Source: Pseudomonas capeferrum
GTDB lineage: Bacteria > Pseudomonadota > Gammaproteobacteria > Pseudomonadales > Pseudomonadaceae
Direction of reading: 5' to 3'
Length of the DNA: 64,000 nucleotides
Assembly (NCBI RefSeq): GCF_000731675.1
Contig: NZ_JMIT01000001.1
Span: 312,712 to 376,711, forward strand
Shown here: positions 25,962 through 34,220 of the stretch, piece after piece
Layout of the letters: each line of letters begins with the position of its first letter
How positions within the stretch are numbered: position 1 is the first letter of the stretch
The notes under the pieces: model-generated
Database searches by the model: none
What the model was told of the DNA's origin: nothing
The model's input: only the letters and a program-made list of their open reading frames with translations
Position numbers and translations under genes: made by a program

Positions 25962-26983
25962 TGCGTTGCTACTTTCACCCCGAACAGCTGCTGCACCACC
26001 CGCGCAGCTACTACTCGCGCGGCGCCATGCGTACCCCGCAGGAAGTCCCTGAGCGTGCCCAGCGCCTGTTGCAGGCGGCCAAGGACCTTGGCTTCGACAT
26101 TCGTCAGCCCGAAGATGCCGGCCTGGGCCCGCTCAAGGCGGTACACGGTGAGGCCTATCTGACGTTCCTCGAAGAAGCCCATGCACGCTGGAAGGAAGTG
26201 CCCGAGGAGTGGGGCGACGAGGTCATGTCCAACATTTTCGTGCGCGAGCCCAATGCCCTGCGCGGCATTCTCGCCCAGGCTGGCCGCTACCTGGCCGACG
26301 GCAGTTGCCCCGTGGGTGAGAACACCTGGCGCTCGGCCTACTGGTCGGCGCAAAGCGCAGTGGCCGCCGCCAAGGCCATTCTCGGGGGTGAGCCTGCGGC
26401 CTATGCGCTGTGCCGCCCACCGGGGCACCATGCGCGTTTCGATGCGGCTGGCGGCTTCTGCTACCTGAACAACGCCGCCGTCGCGGCCCAGGCCTTGCGC
26501 GGCCGTTATCGCCGCGTGGCGATCCTCGATACCGACATGCACCATGGGCAAGGGATTCAAGAGATTTTCTACGACCGTAATGATGTGCTGTATGTGTCGG
26601 TGCACGGTGACCCGACCAACTTCTACCCGGGGGTGGCCGGGTTCGCGGACGAGCGCGGCGAGGGTGTGGGGGAGGGCTACAACCTCAACCTGCCGATGGC
26701 GCACGGGGCCAGTGAGGCGGATTTCATGAATCAGCTTGAGATTGCGCTGAGTGCGGTGAAGGACTTTGGTGCCGAGGTGCTGGTGTTGTCGTTGGGGTTC
26801 GATATCTACCAGCTGGACCCGCAGAGCAAGGTGGCGGTGACCACCGATGGGTTTGCGGCGTTGGGTGAGCGGGTTCGGGCGCTGCGCTTGCCGTGTGTGA
26901 TAGTGCAGGAGGGGGGGTATCACCTGGAGAGTTTGGAGGCGAATGCGCAGGCGTTTTTTGGGGATAGGGTGGATTGGCGTTAG
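25961..26983 (+). CDS. histone-deacetylase-fold acetylpolyamine amidohydrolase
   Basis: A 340-residue class II HDAC-like enzyme, start overlapping the previous stop. Catalytic features are intact: CRPPGHHA (tandem His, about residue 149), the zinc-binding LDTDMHHGQG (Asp and His, about 188-197), LSLGFD (Asp ligand) and the terminal QEGGYHLE with the active-site Tyr. Length and sequence fit the bacterial acetylpolyamine amidohydrolases (AphA/AphB-like in Pseudomonas) rather than histone deacetylases proper. It would remove acetyl groups from acetylputrescine, acetylcadaverine or related amines. Confidence 0.9.
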   Translation: MRCYFHPEQLLHHPRSYYSRGAMRTPQEVPERAQRLLQAAKDLGFDIRQPEDAGLGPLKAVHGEAYLTFLEEAHARWKEVPEEWGDEVMSNIFVREPNALRGILAQAGRYLADGSCPVGENTWRSAYWSAQSAVAAAKAILGGEPAAYALCRPPGHHARFDAAGGFCYLNNAAVAAQALRGRYRRVAILDTDMHHGQGIQEIFYDRNDVLYVSVHGDPTNFYPGVAGFADERGEGVGEGYNLNLPMAHGASEADFMNQLEIALSAVKDFGAEVLVLSLGFDIYQLDPQSKVAVTTDGFAALGERVRALRLPCVIVQEGGYHLESLEANAQAFFGDRVDWR

Positions 26984-27008
26984 GGTTTGGGTGGGTGTCA
27001 GGGCTGCC

Positions 27009-27103
27009 AGGTGTTCGCCACGGCAAATTCAGCGCATGGGAGATCGAGCGCCGCCCGCGCGACGCTCGATCTTCCAGGCGCTGCAAATGCCATGGCAAGC
27101 CCT
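27009..27103. repeat. diverged palindromic copy of the repeat (element C)
   Basis: Two inverted arms (27009-27050 and 27063-27103) around a 12-base centre; the inner parts AGATCGAGCG and CGCTCGATCT are perfect. Each arm resembles the left half of the repeats at 10042 and 43764 (GGCATTT-CAGCGCCT-AGATCGAGCG). It occupies the whole gap between the convergent deacetylase and MocR genes and would form a large hairpin able to act as a bidirectional terminator. Confidence 0.65.
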
Positions 27104-27110
27104 AAACCCA

Positions 27111-28535
27111 CTAAACCCCACCCCGCCGCACATGCTTCACCAGCACCTTCTCCAACAACTCCCACATCGCAGGGTCGGTACTGAACGCCACATTGAACCG
27201 CATCCACCCCGTCGCCTTGGCATCCACCATGAACAACTGCCCAGGCCCAAGCATGATCCCTTGCTCCAGCGCATCGTCCAGCAACGCCGCGCTATCCGGA
27301 ATCGCCGGATGCCGGGTCCAGATGTACATCCCTTCGTCCGACTCGGTGAACAACTCGAAACCCAGCCGATGCAAGTGCCGGCCCACTTCCTGGTGCGCCT
27401 CGGCCAAACGCTGGCGCAGCCGTTTGAGGTGCTTGCGCCAGCGCCCGTCGATGATCGCGGCATACACCACGCGCTCCATCACCTGCGAGGTGGTGAGGCC
27501 CGAGCGCATTTTCAGGTGTACCAGTTTCTGCATCAGCTCCGGGTTGGCCATCATGTAGCCAACCCGCACGTTGGGCGAAATGCTCTTCGAGTAACTGCCC
27601 ACGTACACCACCTGCTGCAGGTGGTCGAGGCTGGCCAGGCATGGCTGCGGCTCGGAGACCATGTCGGCGTACAGGTTGTTCTCCACCAGGCGGAAGCCAT
27701 GCTGGCTGGCCAGTTGCAGCAAACGGTGCAGCTGCGGCAGCGGGGTGCGTGAGCAGGTCGGGCTGTGCAGGTGCGGCTGGGTGAAGAAGGCCGTCGGGCT
27801 GTGGTGCGCCAGCAGTTGTTCCAGCTGGTTGAGGTCGTAGCCGTTGGGCGTGCGCGGTACGCCGATTAGCGTCGCGCCCTGGGTACGTAGGATGCTCATC
27901 AGGTTGGGGTAGCCGGGGTCGTCCACCAGCACCACGTCACCTGGGCGTACCAGGGTGCGCGCGGCCAGGTCCAGGGCTTGGCTGGCGCCGTGGGTGAGCA
28001 TCAGTTGCGCCGGGTTGGCGACAATCGACAGCTCCTGCTGCAGGTTCTGCGCGGTCAGCGCACGCAGTTCCGCCAGGCCCATGGGGTCGCCATAGCCAGA
28101 CAGCTCCAGCGGGCTCCCGGCGACCTGGCGCAACCCGCGGCGCAGGCCGTCTTCGTACATCCAGTCATTGGGCAACCAGCCGCAGCCGGGCTTGAACGGC
28201 AGTTGGCGGATCTCGAAGATCTGCTGCAGGTACCATTCAGAGTTGAACGTTGGTCGACTGGTGTCGGCCTCGGCATTGTGTTTTTCCAGCAACTCGCCGG
28301 CCGCGCGATTGATGAAAAAACCCGCGTTGCCCCGGCTTACCAGCAGGCCCTGAGCGACCAGACGATCATAAGCCTCGACCACGGTAAAGGTACTCACCGA
28401 GTAAGTCGCGGCAAAGGCGCGGATAGACGGGACCTTGGCCCCAGGCTTGAGCGTCTGGTTGTCGATCAGCTCGCGCAGTCCATCGATGATCTGGTTGACC
28501 AGCGGGGTTGGGGAGTCTGGATGTAATTCGAACAT
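27111..28535 (-). CDS. MocR/GabR-type PLP-dependent transcriptional regulator
   Basis: A 474-residue chimera of a GntR winged helix (residues about 5-75, PLVNQIIDGLRELIDNQTLKPG and PSIRAFAATYSVSTFTVVEAYDRL) and a fold-type I aminotransferase domain (about 110-470) with the PLP-binding Lys in YVGSYSKSISPNVRVGYM. The segment that normally reads NPTG is HSPTC here, so the domain is likely a sensor, not an enzyme. Start chosen at ATG 28535, preceded by GAAGG seven bases upstream; in-frame ATGs at 28586, 28649 and 28679 would add up to 48 residues. It is divergent from an amino acid permease of the GABA type, by analogy to GabR a probable regulator of it. Confidence 0.9.
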   Translation of the reverse strand: MFELHPDSPTPLVNQIIDGLRELIDNQTLKPGAKVPSIRAFAATYSVSTFTVVEAYDRLVAQGLLVSRGNAGFFINRAAGELLEKHNAEADTSRPTFNSEWYLQQIFEIRQLPFKPGCGWLPNDWMYEDGLRRGLRQVAGSPLELSGYGDPMGLAELRALTAQNLQQELSIVANPAQLMLTHGASQALDLAARTLVRPGDVVLVDDPGYPNLMSILRTQGATLIGVPRTPNGYDLNQLEQLLAHHSPTAFFTQPHLHSPTCSRTPLPQLHRLLQLASQHGFRLVENNLYADMVSEPQPCLASLDHLQQVVYVGSYSKSISPNVRVGYMMANPELMQKLVHLKMRSGLTTSQVMERVVYAAIIDGRWRKHLKRLRQRLAEAHQEVGRHLHRLGFELFTESDEGMYIWTRHPAIPDSAALLDDALEQGIMLGPGQLFMVDAKATGWMRFNVAFSTDPAMWELLEKVLVKHVRRGGV

Positions 28536-28861
28536 TCGGGGGCCTTCAGGGTGCTTGGCGCCAGGCGCCTGCAAGGTGTATTGCATGGGCGGCCTGTACA
28601 GTGCAGTGCGAGATTCATGCCACTGTGCATGGCTCTCTGCGTCGGACATTTTTACATTAGGTGTCGGATATCGCCACATAAAGCATGTTCAGTTCGCTCG
28701 AAGGGCAAACCTTCGGGCGCGTCAGCAGGCCGCCATGGATGGCCTGCGTGTGTTTGTTCACACCATCCTGCCCGCATTAGCACTGATGTACAGGTGAGGC
28801 CGCTAGCCATCGGGGCCTCACAGTTTTCCTTGGATAAAAAGAAGCACGGGGTACACAACTG
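28536..28861. other. intergenic region between mocR-like gene and permease
   Basis: The 326-base divergent region. It should hold both promoters and the MocR operator (these proteins bind direct repeats), but I can point to no unambiguous repeat. If the regulator started at 28679 the region would shrink to 182 bases. Confidence 0.4.
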
Positions 28862-30271
28862 ATGGACGCAACATCCACAACCACCACCGCGAAAGGCGGG
28901 CACGAGAGCAAGCTCAGTGCCTCCCTCAAGTCGCGCCACCTGACGATGATGTCGATCGCCGGGGTTATCGGCGGCGCCTTGTTCGTCGGTTCCGGCAGCG
29001 TGATCCACAGCGCCGGCCCGGCCGCTGTCCTGGCCTACCTGGCAGGCGGCATCCTGGTGGTGCTGATCATGCGCATGCTCGGCGAAATGGCGACGTCCTC
29101 GCCTGACACCGGCTCGTTCTCCACCTACGCCGACCGCGCCATTGGCCGCTGGGCCGGTTTCACCATCGGTTGGCTGTACTGGTGGTACTGGGTAATCCTC
29201 ATGGCGTGGGAAGCCTACGTGGCGGGCAAGATCCTGCACGGCTTCTTCCCTGACGTCAGTGTCAACGTGTTCGTGCTGGCCACGACCCTGCTGCTGATCA
29301 CCGTCAACTTCTTCAACGTCAAGCACTACGGTGAGTTCGAGTTCTGGTTCGCCTTGATCAAGGTGATCGCCATCGTCTGCTTCCTGGTGGTGTGCACCGC
29401 CGCCGTGATGAACGTCTGGCAGTTTGGTGAAGTGCGCGGCATCAGCCAGCTGACCGCAGAAGGCTTCATGCCTAACGGCATCACCACGGTGATTGGTGCC
29501 TTGCTTGGGGTGATGTTCGCCTTCCTCGGTGCCGAGATCGTGACCATTGCGGCATCCGAAGCCAAGGACCCGGCCGCACAGATCGTCAAGGCCACCAACT
29601 CGGTGGTATGGCGTGTGTGCCTGTTCTACGTCGGCTCGATCTTCCTGATCGTCTGCCTGGTACCGTGGAACGACCCGCACCTGGGCGTCTCGGGCTATGG
29701 CGCCTACCGCCGTACCCTGGAGCTGCTGGGCGTGCCGTATGCCGAGTTGCTGATGAACTTCGTGGTCCTGACCTCGGTCAGCAGCTGCCTGATCTCCGGT
29801 CACTACACCGCCTCGCGCATGCTGTTCTCGCTGTCCCAGCGTGGCGATGCGCCGTCGTTCTTCAAGATCACCCGCGCCGGCACCGGCGTACCGGTGTACG
29901 CGATCATGGGTTCGTGCGCCGTGGCGGTAGTGTGTGCGCTGATCAACTTCAGCGAGACCCTGCGCCCGAAAGACGTGCTGGACACCCTGATGAACACCAC
30001 CGGCATGATCGCGTTGCTGGTGTACCTGGTGATCGCCTTCTCGCAACTGCGCATGCGCCGCAAGCTGATCGCCGAAGGCAAGGAAGTTCGCCTGAAGATG
30101 TGGCTGTTCCCGTGGCTGACCTACCTGGTGATCGCGTTCATCGTGGCCGCCCTGGTGACCATGGCGTTCATGCCTGACTACCAGATCCTGGTGATCTCCA
30201 CCGGCATCGCTGCGGCGGTCGTGGTGGCCATGGGCGTCGTGCATCAGATCCGCAGCGCCAAGCGCCACTAA
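28862..30271 (+). CDS. amino acid permease, APC superfamily (GabP-like)
   Basis: A 469-residue permease with 12 membrane helices. The N-terminal segment SLKSRHLTMMSIAGVIGGALFVGSGSVIHSAGPA is the signature of the AAT family of APC transporters, and residues around LGEMATSSPDTGSF are the conserved motif of the GABA/amino acid group. The divergent MocR/GabR-type regulator supports gamma-aminobutyrate or a related amine as substrate, by analogy. An intrinsic terminator follows. Confidence 0.9.
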   Translation: MDATSTTTTAKGGHESKLSASLKSRHLTMMSIAGVIGGALFVGSGSVIHSAGPAAVLAYLAGGILVVLIMRMLGEMATSSPDTGSFSTYADRAIGRWAGFTIGWLYWWYWVILMAWEAYVAGKILHGFFPDVSVNVFVLATTLLLITVNFFNVKHYGEFEFWFALIKVIAIVCFLVVCTAAVMNVWQFGEVRGISQLTAEGFMPNGITTVIGALLGVMFAFLGAEIVTIAASEAKDPAAQIVKATNSVVWRVCLFYVGSIFLIVCLVPWNDPHLGVSGYGAYRRTLELLGVPYAELLMNFVVLTSVSSCLISGHYTASRMLFSLSQRGDAPSFFKITRAGTGVPVYAIMGSCAVAVVCALINFSETLRPKDVLDTLMNTTGMIALLVYLVIAFSQLRMRRKLIAEGKEVRLKMWLFPWLTYLVIAFIVAALVTMAFMPDYQILVISTGIAAAVVVAMGVVHQIRSAKRH

Positions 30272-30274
30272 GCC

Positions 30275-30466
30275 TTAGTCGCTGTTCGAAACGGCCGGCT
30301 CCCTTGGGGACCCGGCCGTTTTTGCGTTCAGGGCCTGGCTTTTTTCACTCGCATGCCGGTCAGGCATGTGGAAGCGCTGGTTCATCCAGGGTGAGCCGAG
30401 CAGGGCGGCGGCAGCGATCAGGGTCAGGATGGCCAGGGCCAGGTATGTTTTCATAGGCATGCGCAT
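30275..30466 (-). CDS. small single-helix membrane protein
   Basis: A reading frame of 63 residues from ATG 30466 (alternatives at 30460, 30454 and 30487; none has a strong ribosome binding site). One clear membrane helix (TYLALAILTLIAAAALLG) is followed by a polar tail. It is convergent with the permease gene and its 3' end contains the permease terminator. The helix makes it more than random, but expression is unproven. Confidence 0.4.
   Translation of the reverse strand: MRMPMKTYLALAILTLIAAAALLGSPWMNQRFHMPDRHASEKSQALNAKTAGSPREPAVSNSD
30289..30323 (+). terminator. rho-independent terminator after the permease
   Basis: Stem AAACGGCCGG (30289-30298) and CCGGCCGTTT (30312-30321) followed by further T residues; 17 bases after the permease stop. 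It also lies within the 3' end of the convergent small membrane gene. Confidence 0.85.
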
Positions 30467-30573
30467 GTAAGGACTGACTTCAAGCATAGGCAGTCAGTTC
30501 CGGCCTGCGAGGAACCCCTAACAGGCAGCACATGGCTTATGCTCAGCGCATTGCCCGCCCAAAGGAGCCGCAC

Positions 30574-31350
30574 ATGGCCTGGTCCGCCACCCAGTATTCC
30601 CTCTTCGAAAATGAGCGCACCCGCGCCGTACGCGACCTGCTGACTGCCGTGCCGCCACACCCGGTGCGTCATGCCACGGACCTGGGCTGCGGCCCGGGCA
30701 ACTCCACCGAAGTGCTGCTGCAGCGTTACCCCGATGCCCAGGTAATGGCGCTGGACAGCGACCCCGACATGATCGACAAGGCCCGTGAGCGCAAACGGTT
30801 GTGTGTGCCCCGGGTACGCTGCGCCATTGCCGACATTGGCAAATGGACCGCGCCGCAAGCACAGGACCTGATCCTGGCCAATGCCTCGCTGCAATGGGTG
30901 CCCAACCATGCTTCGCTGTACCCGCACCTGGTCAGCCAGTTGAGCGAGGGCGGCAGCCTGGCGGTGCAGACCCCAGACAACCTCGACGAGCCGGCGCACC
31001 GGCAATTGCGCGAGATCGCCAGCCAAGGCCCGTGGGCCGCCAAGTTTGCCGACTACCAACTGCCGCCCAGGCACAATGCGGCGTTCTATTACGACTTGCT
31101 CAGCCCACTGTGCACGCGGGTGGATGTGTGGCGTACCACTTACCATCACCCCTTGGAGGGTGGCGCCGAAGCCGTGGTGGAGTGGTTCAAGGGCTCGGCG
31201 TTGCGGCCTTACCTGGCCAGGCTGGACGAGCACGAGCAGGCAGGCTTCCTGCAGATGTACCTGCAGGCGATGCAGCGCGACTACCCGCCGTCCACCGACG
31301 GCAAGGTATTGCTGCCGTTCCCGCGGTTGTTCGTGATCGCTACCCGGTAG
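30574..31350 (+). CDS. tam: trans-aconitate 2-methyltransferase
   Basis: A 258-residue SAM-dependent methyltransferase. The SAM-binding motif I is DLGCGPGNSTEVLL with the acidic end of the next strand in ALDSDPDMI; the N-terminus (WSATQYSLFENERTRAVRDLL) and the segment NASLQWVPNHASLYPHL are characteristic of Tam. It methylates trans-aconitate, an inhibitor of aconitase that forms spontaneously. Start chosen at ATG 30574 with AAAGGAG eight bases upstream, dropping 14 residues of an in-frame extension. Monocistronic; convergent with a DUF2784 gene, the two ends overlapping by 11 bases. Confidence 0.93.
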   Translation: MAWSATQYSLFENERTRAVRDLLTAVPPHPVRHATDLGCGPGNSTEVLLQRYPDAQVMALDSDPDMIDKARERKRLCVPRVRCAIADIGKWTAPQAQDLILANASLQWVPNHASLYPHLVSQLSEGGSLAVQTPDNLDEPAHRQLREIASQGPWAAKFADYQLPPRHNAAFYYDLLSPLCTRVDVWRTTYHHPLEGGAEAVVEWFKGSALRPYLARLDEHEQAGFLQMYLQAMQRDYPPSTDGKVLLPFPRLFVIATR

Positions 31351-31711
31351 GGCGGCGCCAGCGCCAAAGCACGTAACCGTAAATGCCGACATTGAGCAGC
31401 AACACCACGGTGCCCAGCAGCAACTGGGTCTGTGGTGTCAGGCCGGCGGGGTAGATGAGCGGCCAGATGTAATGCTCGACGAAGCCGCCCTGGTAGCCCG
31501 CATCGCCAGCGGCGCTGCGCATGCGGTTTTCCCAGCTGGTCAGCGGGCAACCCAGGTGCAGGTATTCCACCGCCAGGCCCCAGGCCAGGGCTGGAATGTG
31601 CAGCAGCAGGGCAGGGCGCCAACGCAGCACCAGCAGGCCGCCGAACAGCACCAGCAGGATGAAGGCCAGGTGCAGCAGCACCAGCGTGTCGGCGGTCAGG
31701 CGAAAGAGCAT
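31340..31711 (-). CDS. DUF2784 membrane protein
   Basis: A 123-residue protein with three or four hydrophobic helices. The sequence ADTLVLLHLAFILLVLFGG at the start, LHLGCPLTSWENRMR in the middle and HYIWPLIYP toward the end are hallmarks of the DUF2784 family, whose function is unknown. Its end overlaps the convergent tam gene by 11 bases. Confidence 0.88.
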   Translation of the reverse strand: MLFRLTADTLVLLHLAFILLVLFGGLLVLRWRPALLLHIPALAWGLAVEYLHLGCPLTSWENRMRSAAGDAGYQGGFVEHYIWPLIYPAGLTPQTQLLLGTVVLLLNVGIYGYVLWRWRRPTG

Positions 31712-31774
31712 TGGCAGTTATCCAGGCGGTAGGGTGACGCGAGCTTTGCGTTAGCGGGAAGCGATGGAGCGGAT

Positions 31775-32644
31775 TTACAACCCTTCCTGCACCATTTGCA
31801 AGAACGTCGCCACCACCCGCCGTGTACGCTGCTCGCTCAGGCACACCAGCGTCTCGGTCAAGTGCCGCTGGCAATCGACGATCGGCAACGCACACACGCG
31901 CGCATCGGCGCCAAACTCCGCCGCCGACACCACCCCCACGCCAATCCCCACCACCACCGCTTCACGTGCCGCTTCCCGGCCCTCTACCTGGATCGCCGGC
32001 CGAATCCGCAAGCCGGCCCGCTGCATCTCTTCCTCCAGCGTCTGTCGCGTCACCGACCCAGGCTCGCGCAGCACCAGCGGTGTGTCATCCAGGTCCGCCA
32101 GGCTGATCGAGCCGCGGCTGGCCCACGGGTGGTGATGGGAAACGAACGCCACCATCGGGTCGCGGCGCAGTGGCAGGCAATGCAGGCGCTCATCGTCGAC
32201 ATCCCGCCCCAGCAGTGCCAGGTCGGCCTGGTAGCTGAACAGCCGGGCCAGCGACTCATCGGTGTTGCCGGTCTCGATCTTCACCTGGATACCCGGGTAG
32301 CGCTGGCAGAACCGGGCGATCTGCGGCAGCACATGCACCGGTGCATCCACCGCCAGCACCAGGCTGCCGGTGTGCAGGGCGCGCGAGTCCTGCAGCAGCT
32401 CAAGGGCTTCGGCTTCGCAGGCGAACAGGCGTTGGCTGATGCCCAGCAGGCGCTCGCCCAGGTCGGTCAATTGCACCGAGCGCTTGTTGCGGTGAAACAG
32501 CAGCACGCCAAAGCGCTCTTCGAGCTTGCGCACCTGGTCGGAGACTGCCGGCTGGGTAAGAAACAGCTTTTGCGCCGCACGGGTAAAGCTGCCGTGAACC
32601 GCCACCGCGTGGAAGGCCTTGAGTTGAGCGTGTGAGACCGACAT
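31775..32644 (-). CDS. LysR-family regulator, aminoethylphosphonate-catabolism type
   Basis: A 289-residue LysR protein with good ribosome binding site (GGAG five bases upstream of ATG 32644). The N-terminal LKAFHAVAVHGSFTRAAQKLFLTQPAVSDQVRKLEERFG and the later LREPGSVTRQTLEEEMQRAG, GREAAREAVVVGIGVGVVSAAEFG closely resemble, from memory, the subgroup of LysR proteins found next to phosphonate catabolic genes. It is divergent from an organophosphate-type transporter and an FAD oxidoreductase, which fits regulation of aminophosphonate uptake and oxidation. Confidence 0.88.
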   Translation of the reverse strand: MSVSHAQLKAFHAVAVHGSFTRAAQKLFLTQPAVSDQVRKLEERFGVLLFHRNKRSVQLTDLGERLLGISQRLFACEAEALELLQDSRALHTGSLVLAVDAPVHVLPQIARFCQRYPGIQVKIETGNTDESLARLFSYQADLALLGRDVDDERLHCLPLRRDPMVAFVSHHHPWASRGSISLADLDDTPLVLREPGSVTRQTLEEEMQRAGLRIRPAIQVEGREAAREAVVVGIGVGVVSAAEFGADARVCALPIVDCQRHLTETLVCLSEQRTRRVVATFLQMVQEGL

Positions 32645-32683
32645 GACGACTCCAGTAACAAGCTGAGCTTATGTGTGAAATAC

Positions 32684-32700
32684 AATAAATCGATTTTATT
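32684..32700. promoter_or_regulatory. candidate LysR operator (palindrome)
   Basis: AATAAA-TCGAT-TTTATT, a perfect 6-base inverted repeat with a 5-base centre, 40 bases upstream of the LysR start and 190 bases upstream of the transporter. It is strongly AT-rich against a GC-rich background, a typical place for a LysR recognition site. Confidence 0.45.
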
Positions 32701-32889
32701 TATCAGTCACCAGCTGTTTCCATAGCTCTCAGCCCAACGCTGGTGCCACAAGCGCCAGCCGGGCCATGGTGCTCTTGCAGCGCCATCTGACCCGATGACG
32801 GGCCACCGTCATCGCTGTGCGCAACACAAGAACAAGACAGGCGTTTCTTCACATTCTGCCGGCACACTTGAGCAAGAGGTCAGACTCAC

Positions 32890-34206
32890 ATGAACCATTC
32901 CCTAGCCACGTTCAAACGCTGGCGTATGCAGATTTTCGCAATTACCTGGCTGGCTTATGCCGCCTTCTACTTCACCCGCAAGGCCTTCTCGGTGGCCAAG
33001 CTGGGTATCGCCGAAGACCCAAGCTTCATGCTCGACAAGGCCGCCATGGCCAACCTCGATGCCATCTACCTGGCTGCCTATGCGGTGGGCCAGTTCACCT
33101 GGGGCATGCTTGCCGACCGCTTCGGCCCCCGCGTGGTGGTGCTCGGCGGTTTACTGATTTCGGCGGCGGCGGCCGTGGTGATGGGCAGCTACGCGACCTT
33201 CCCGATCTTCGCCACCTGCATGTTGATCCAGGGCTTGGCGCAGTCCACCGGCTGGGCCGGCTTGTGCAAGAACATCGGCAGTTTCTTCCCCGCCGCGCAG
33301 CGCGGCCGGGTGCTGGGCCTGTGGAGCTCGTGCTATGCCTTCGGCGGCCTGGTGGCCTCGCCGTTTGCTGGCTGGTGGGCCTACACCCTGGTCGGTACCT
33401 GGCACGCAGCGTTTTACTCCAGTGCCGCCGTGGTCGCGCTGGTGGCCGTGCTGTTCTTCTTCCTGCAGCGCAACAAACCTGAAGACGTCGGCTTGCCCGC
33501 CGTCGAACCCGAGCCGCAAAGCATGGCGCCGGGCGCCAACCTGTGCAGCGTCTGGGCGCCACTGCGCGAGATCATGCGCAACCGCACGGTACTGACCCTG
33601 GGCCTGGCCTACTTTCTGCTCAAACCGGCGCGCTACGCCATCTTGCTGTGGGGGCCGGTAATCGTCTTCGAGCAGATGCCATCGGTGGGCAAGGTCGGCG
33701 CGGCGATTATCCCGACCGCCTTCGAGCTGGCTGGGCTGTTGGGGCCGATCATGATTGGCCTGGCCTCCGACAAACTGTTCGGCGCGCGGCGCATGCCGGC
33801 CTGCGTGATCAGCTTGCTGCTGTTGACGGTGACCCTGGCGGCGTTCATGGCGGCCATGCACAGCGGCAGCGTCGTCATGGTGGTGGGCCTGCTGTTTGTC
33901 ATGGGCCTGACCCTGTACGGGCCGGATTCGATGATCAGCGGCGCGGCTGCCATCGACTTCGGTACGGCCAAGGCCGGTGCCACTGCCGCGGGCTTCGTCA
34001 ATGGTTGCGGCTCGGTGGGGGCGGTGCTTGGCGGCCTGCTGCCCGGTTACTTCGACAGCGTCACGGTGTTCATCGTGTTCGCCGGTTGCGCACTGTTCTC
34101 GGCCCTGGTGCTGTTGCCGCACTGGAACAGCCGCCCTGCCAGCCTGGCCGAAGCCAATGACGTGGCACCCAACACCAGCATGGCGATCAAGCCACTGCGT
34201 ACCTAA
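32890..34206 (+). CDS. MFS transporter, organophosphate:phosphate antiporter-like
   Basis: A 438-residue protein with 12 membrane helices. The N-terminal RWRMQIFAITWLAYAAFYFTRKAFSVAK and the segment GWAGLCKNIGSFFPAAQRGRVLGLWSSCYAFGG are typical of the GlpT/UhpT/UhpC (OPA) family that moves phosphorylated or phosphonate-like anions. AGAGG lies 11 bases upstream of the ATG. It is 14 bases upstream of the FAD oxidoreductase gene and divergent from the LysR gene. I infer uptake of an aminophosphonate or other organophosphate-like amine. Confidence 0.87.
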   Translation: MNHSLATFKRWRMQIFAITWLAYAAFYFTRKAFSVAKLGIAEDPSFMLDKAAMANLDAIYLAAYAVGQFTWGMLADRFGPRVVVLGGLLISAAAAVVMGSYATFPIFATCMLIQGLAQSTGWAGLCKNIGSFFPAAQRGRVLGLWSSCYAFGGLVASPFAGWWAYTLVGTWHAAFYSSAAVVALVAVLFFFLQRNKPEDVGLPAVEPEPQSMAPGANLCSVWAPLREIMRNRTVLTLGLAYFLLKPARYAILLWGPVIVFEQMPSVGKVGAAIIPTAFELAGLLGPIMIGLASDKLFGARRMPACVISLLLLTVTLAAFMAAMHSGSVVMVVGLLFVMGLTLYGPDSMISGAAAIDFGTAKAGATAAGFVNGCGSVGAVLGGLLPGYFDSVTVFIVFAGCALFSALVLLPHWNSRPASLAEANDVAPNTSMAIKPLRT

Positions 34207-34220
34207 AGGAAAGCGAGCGA

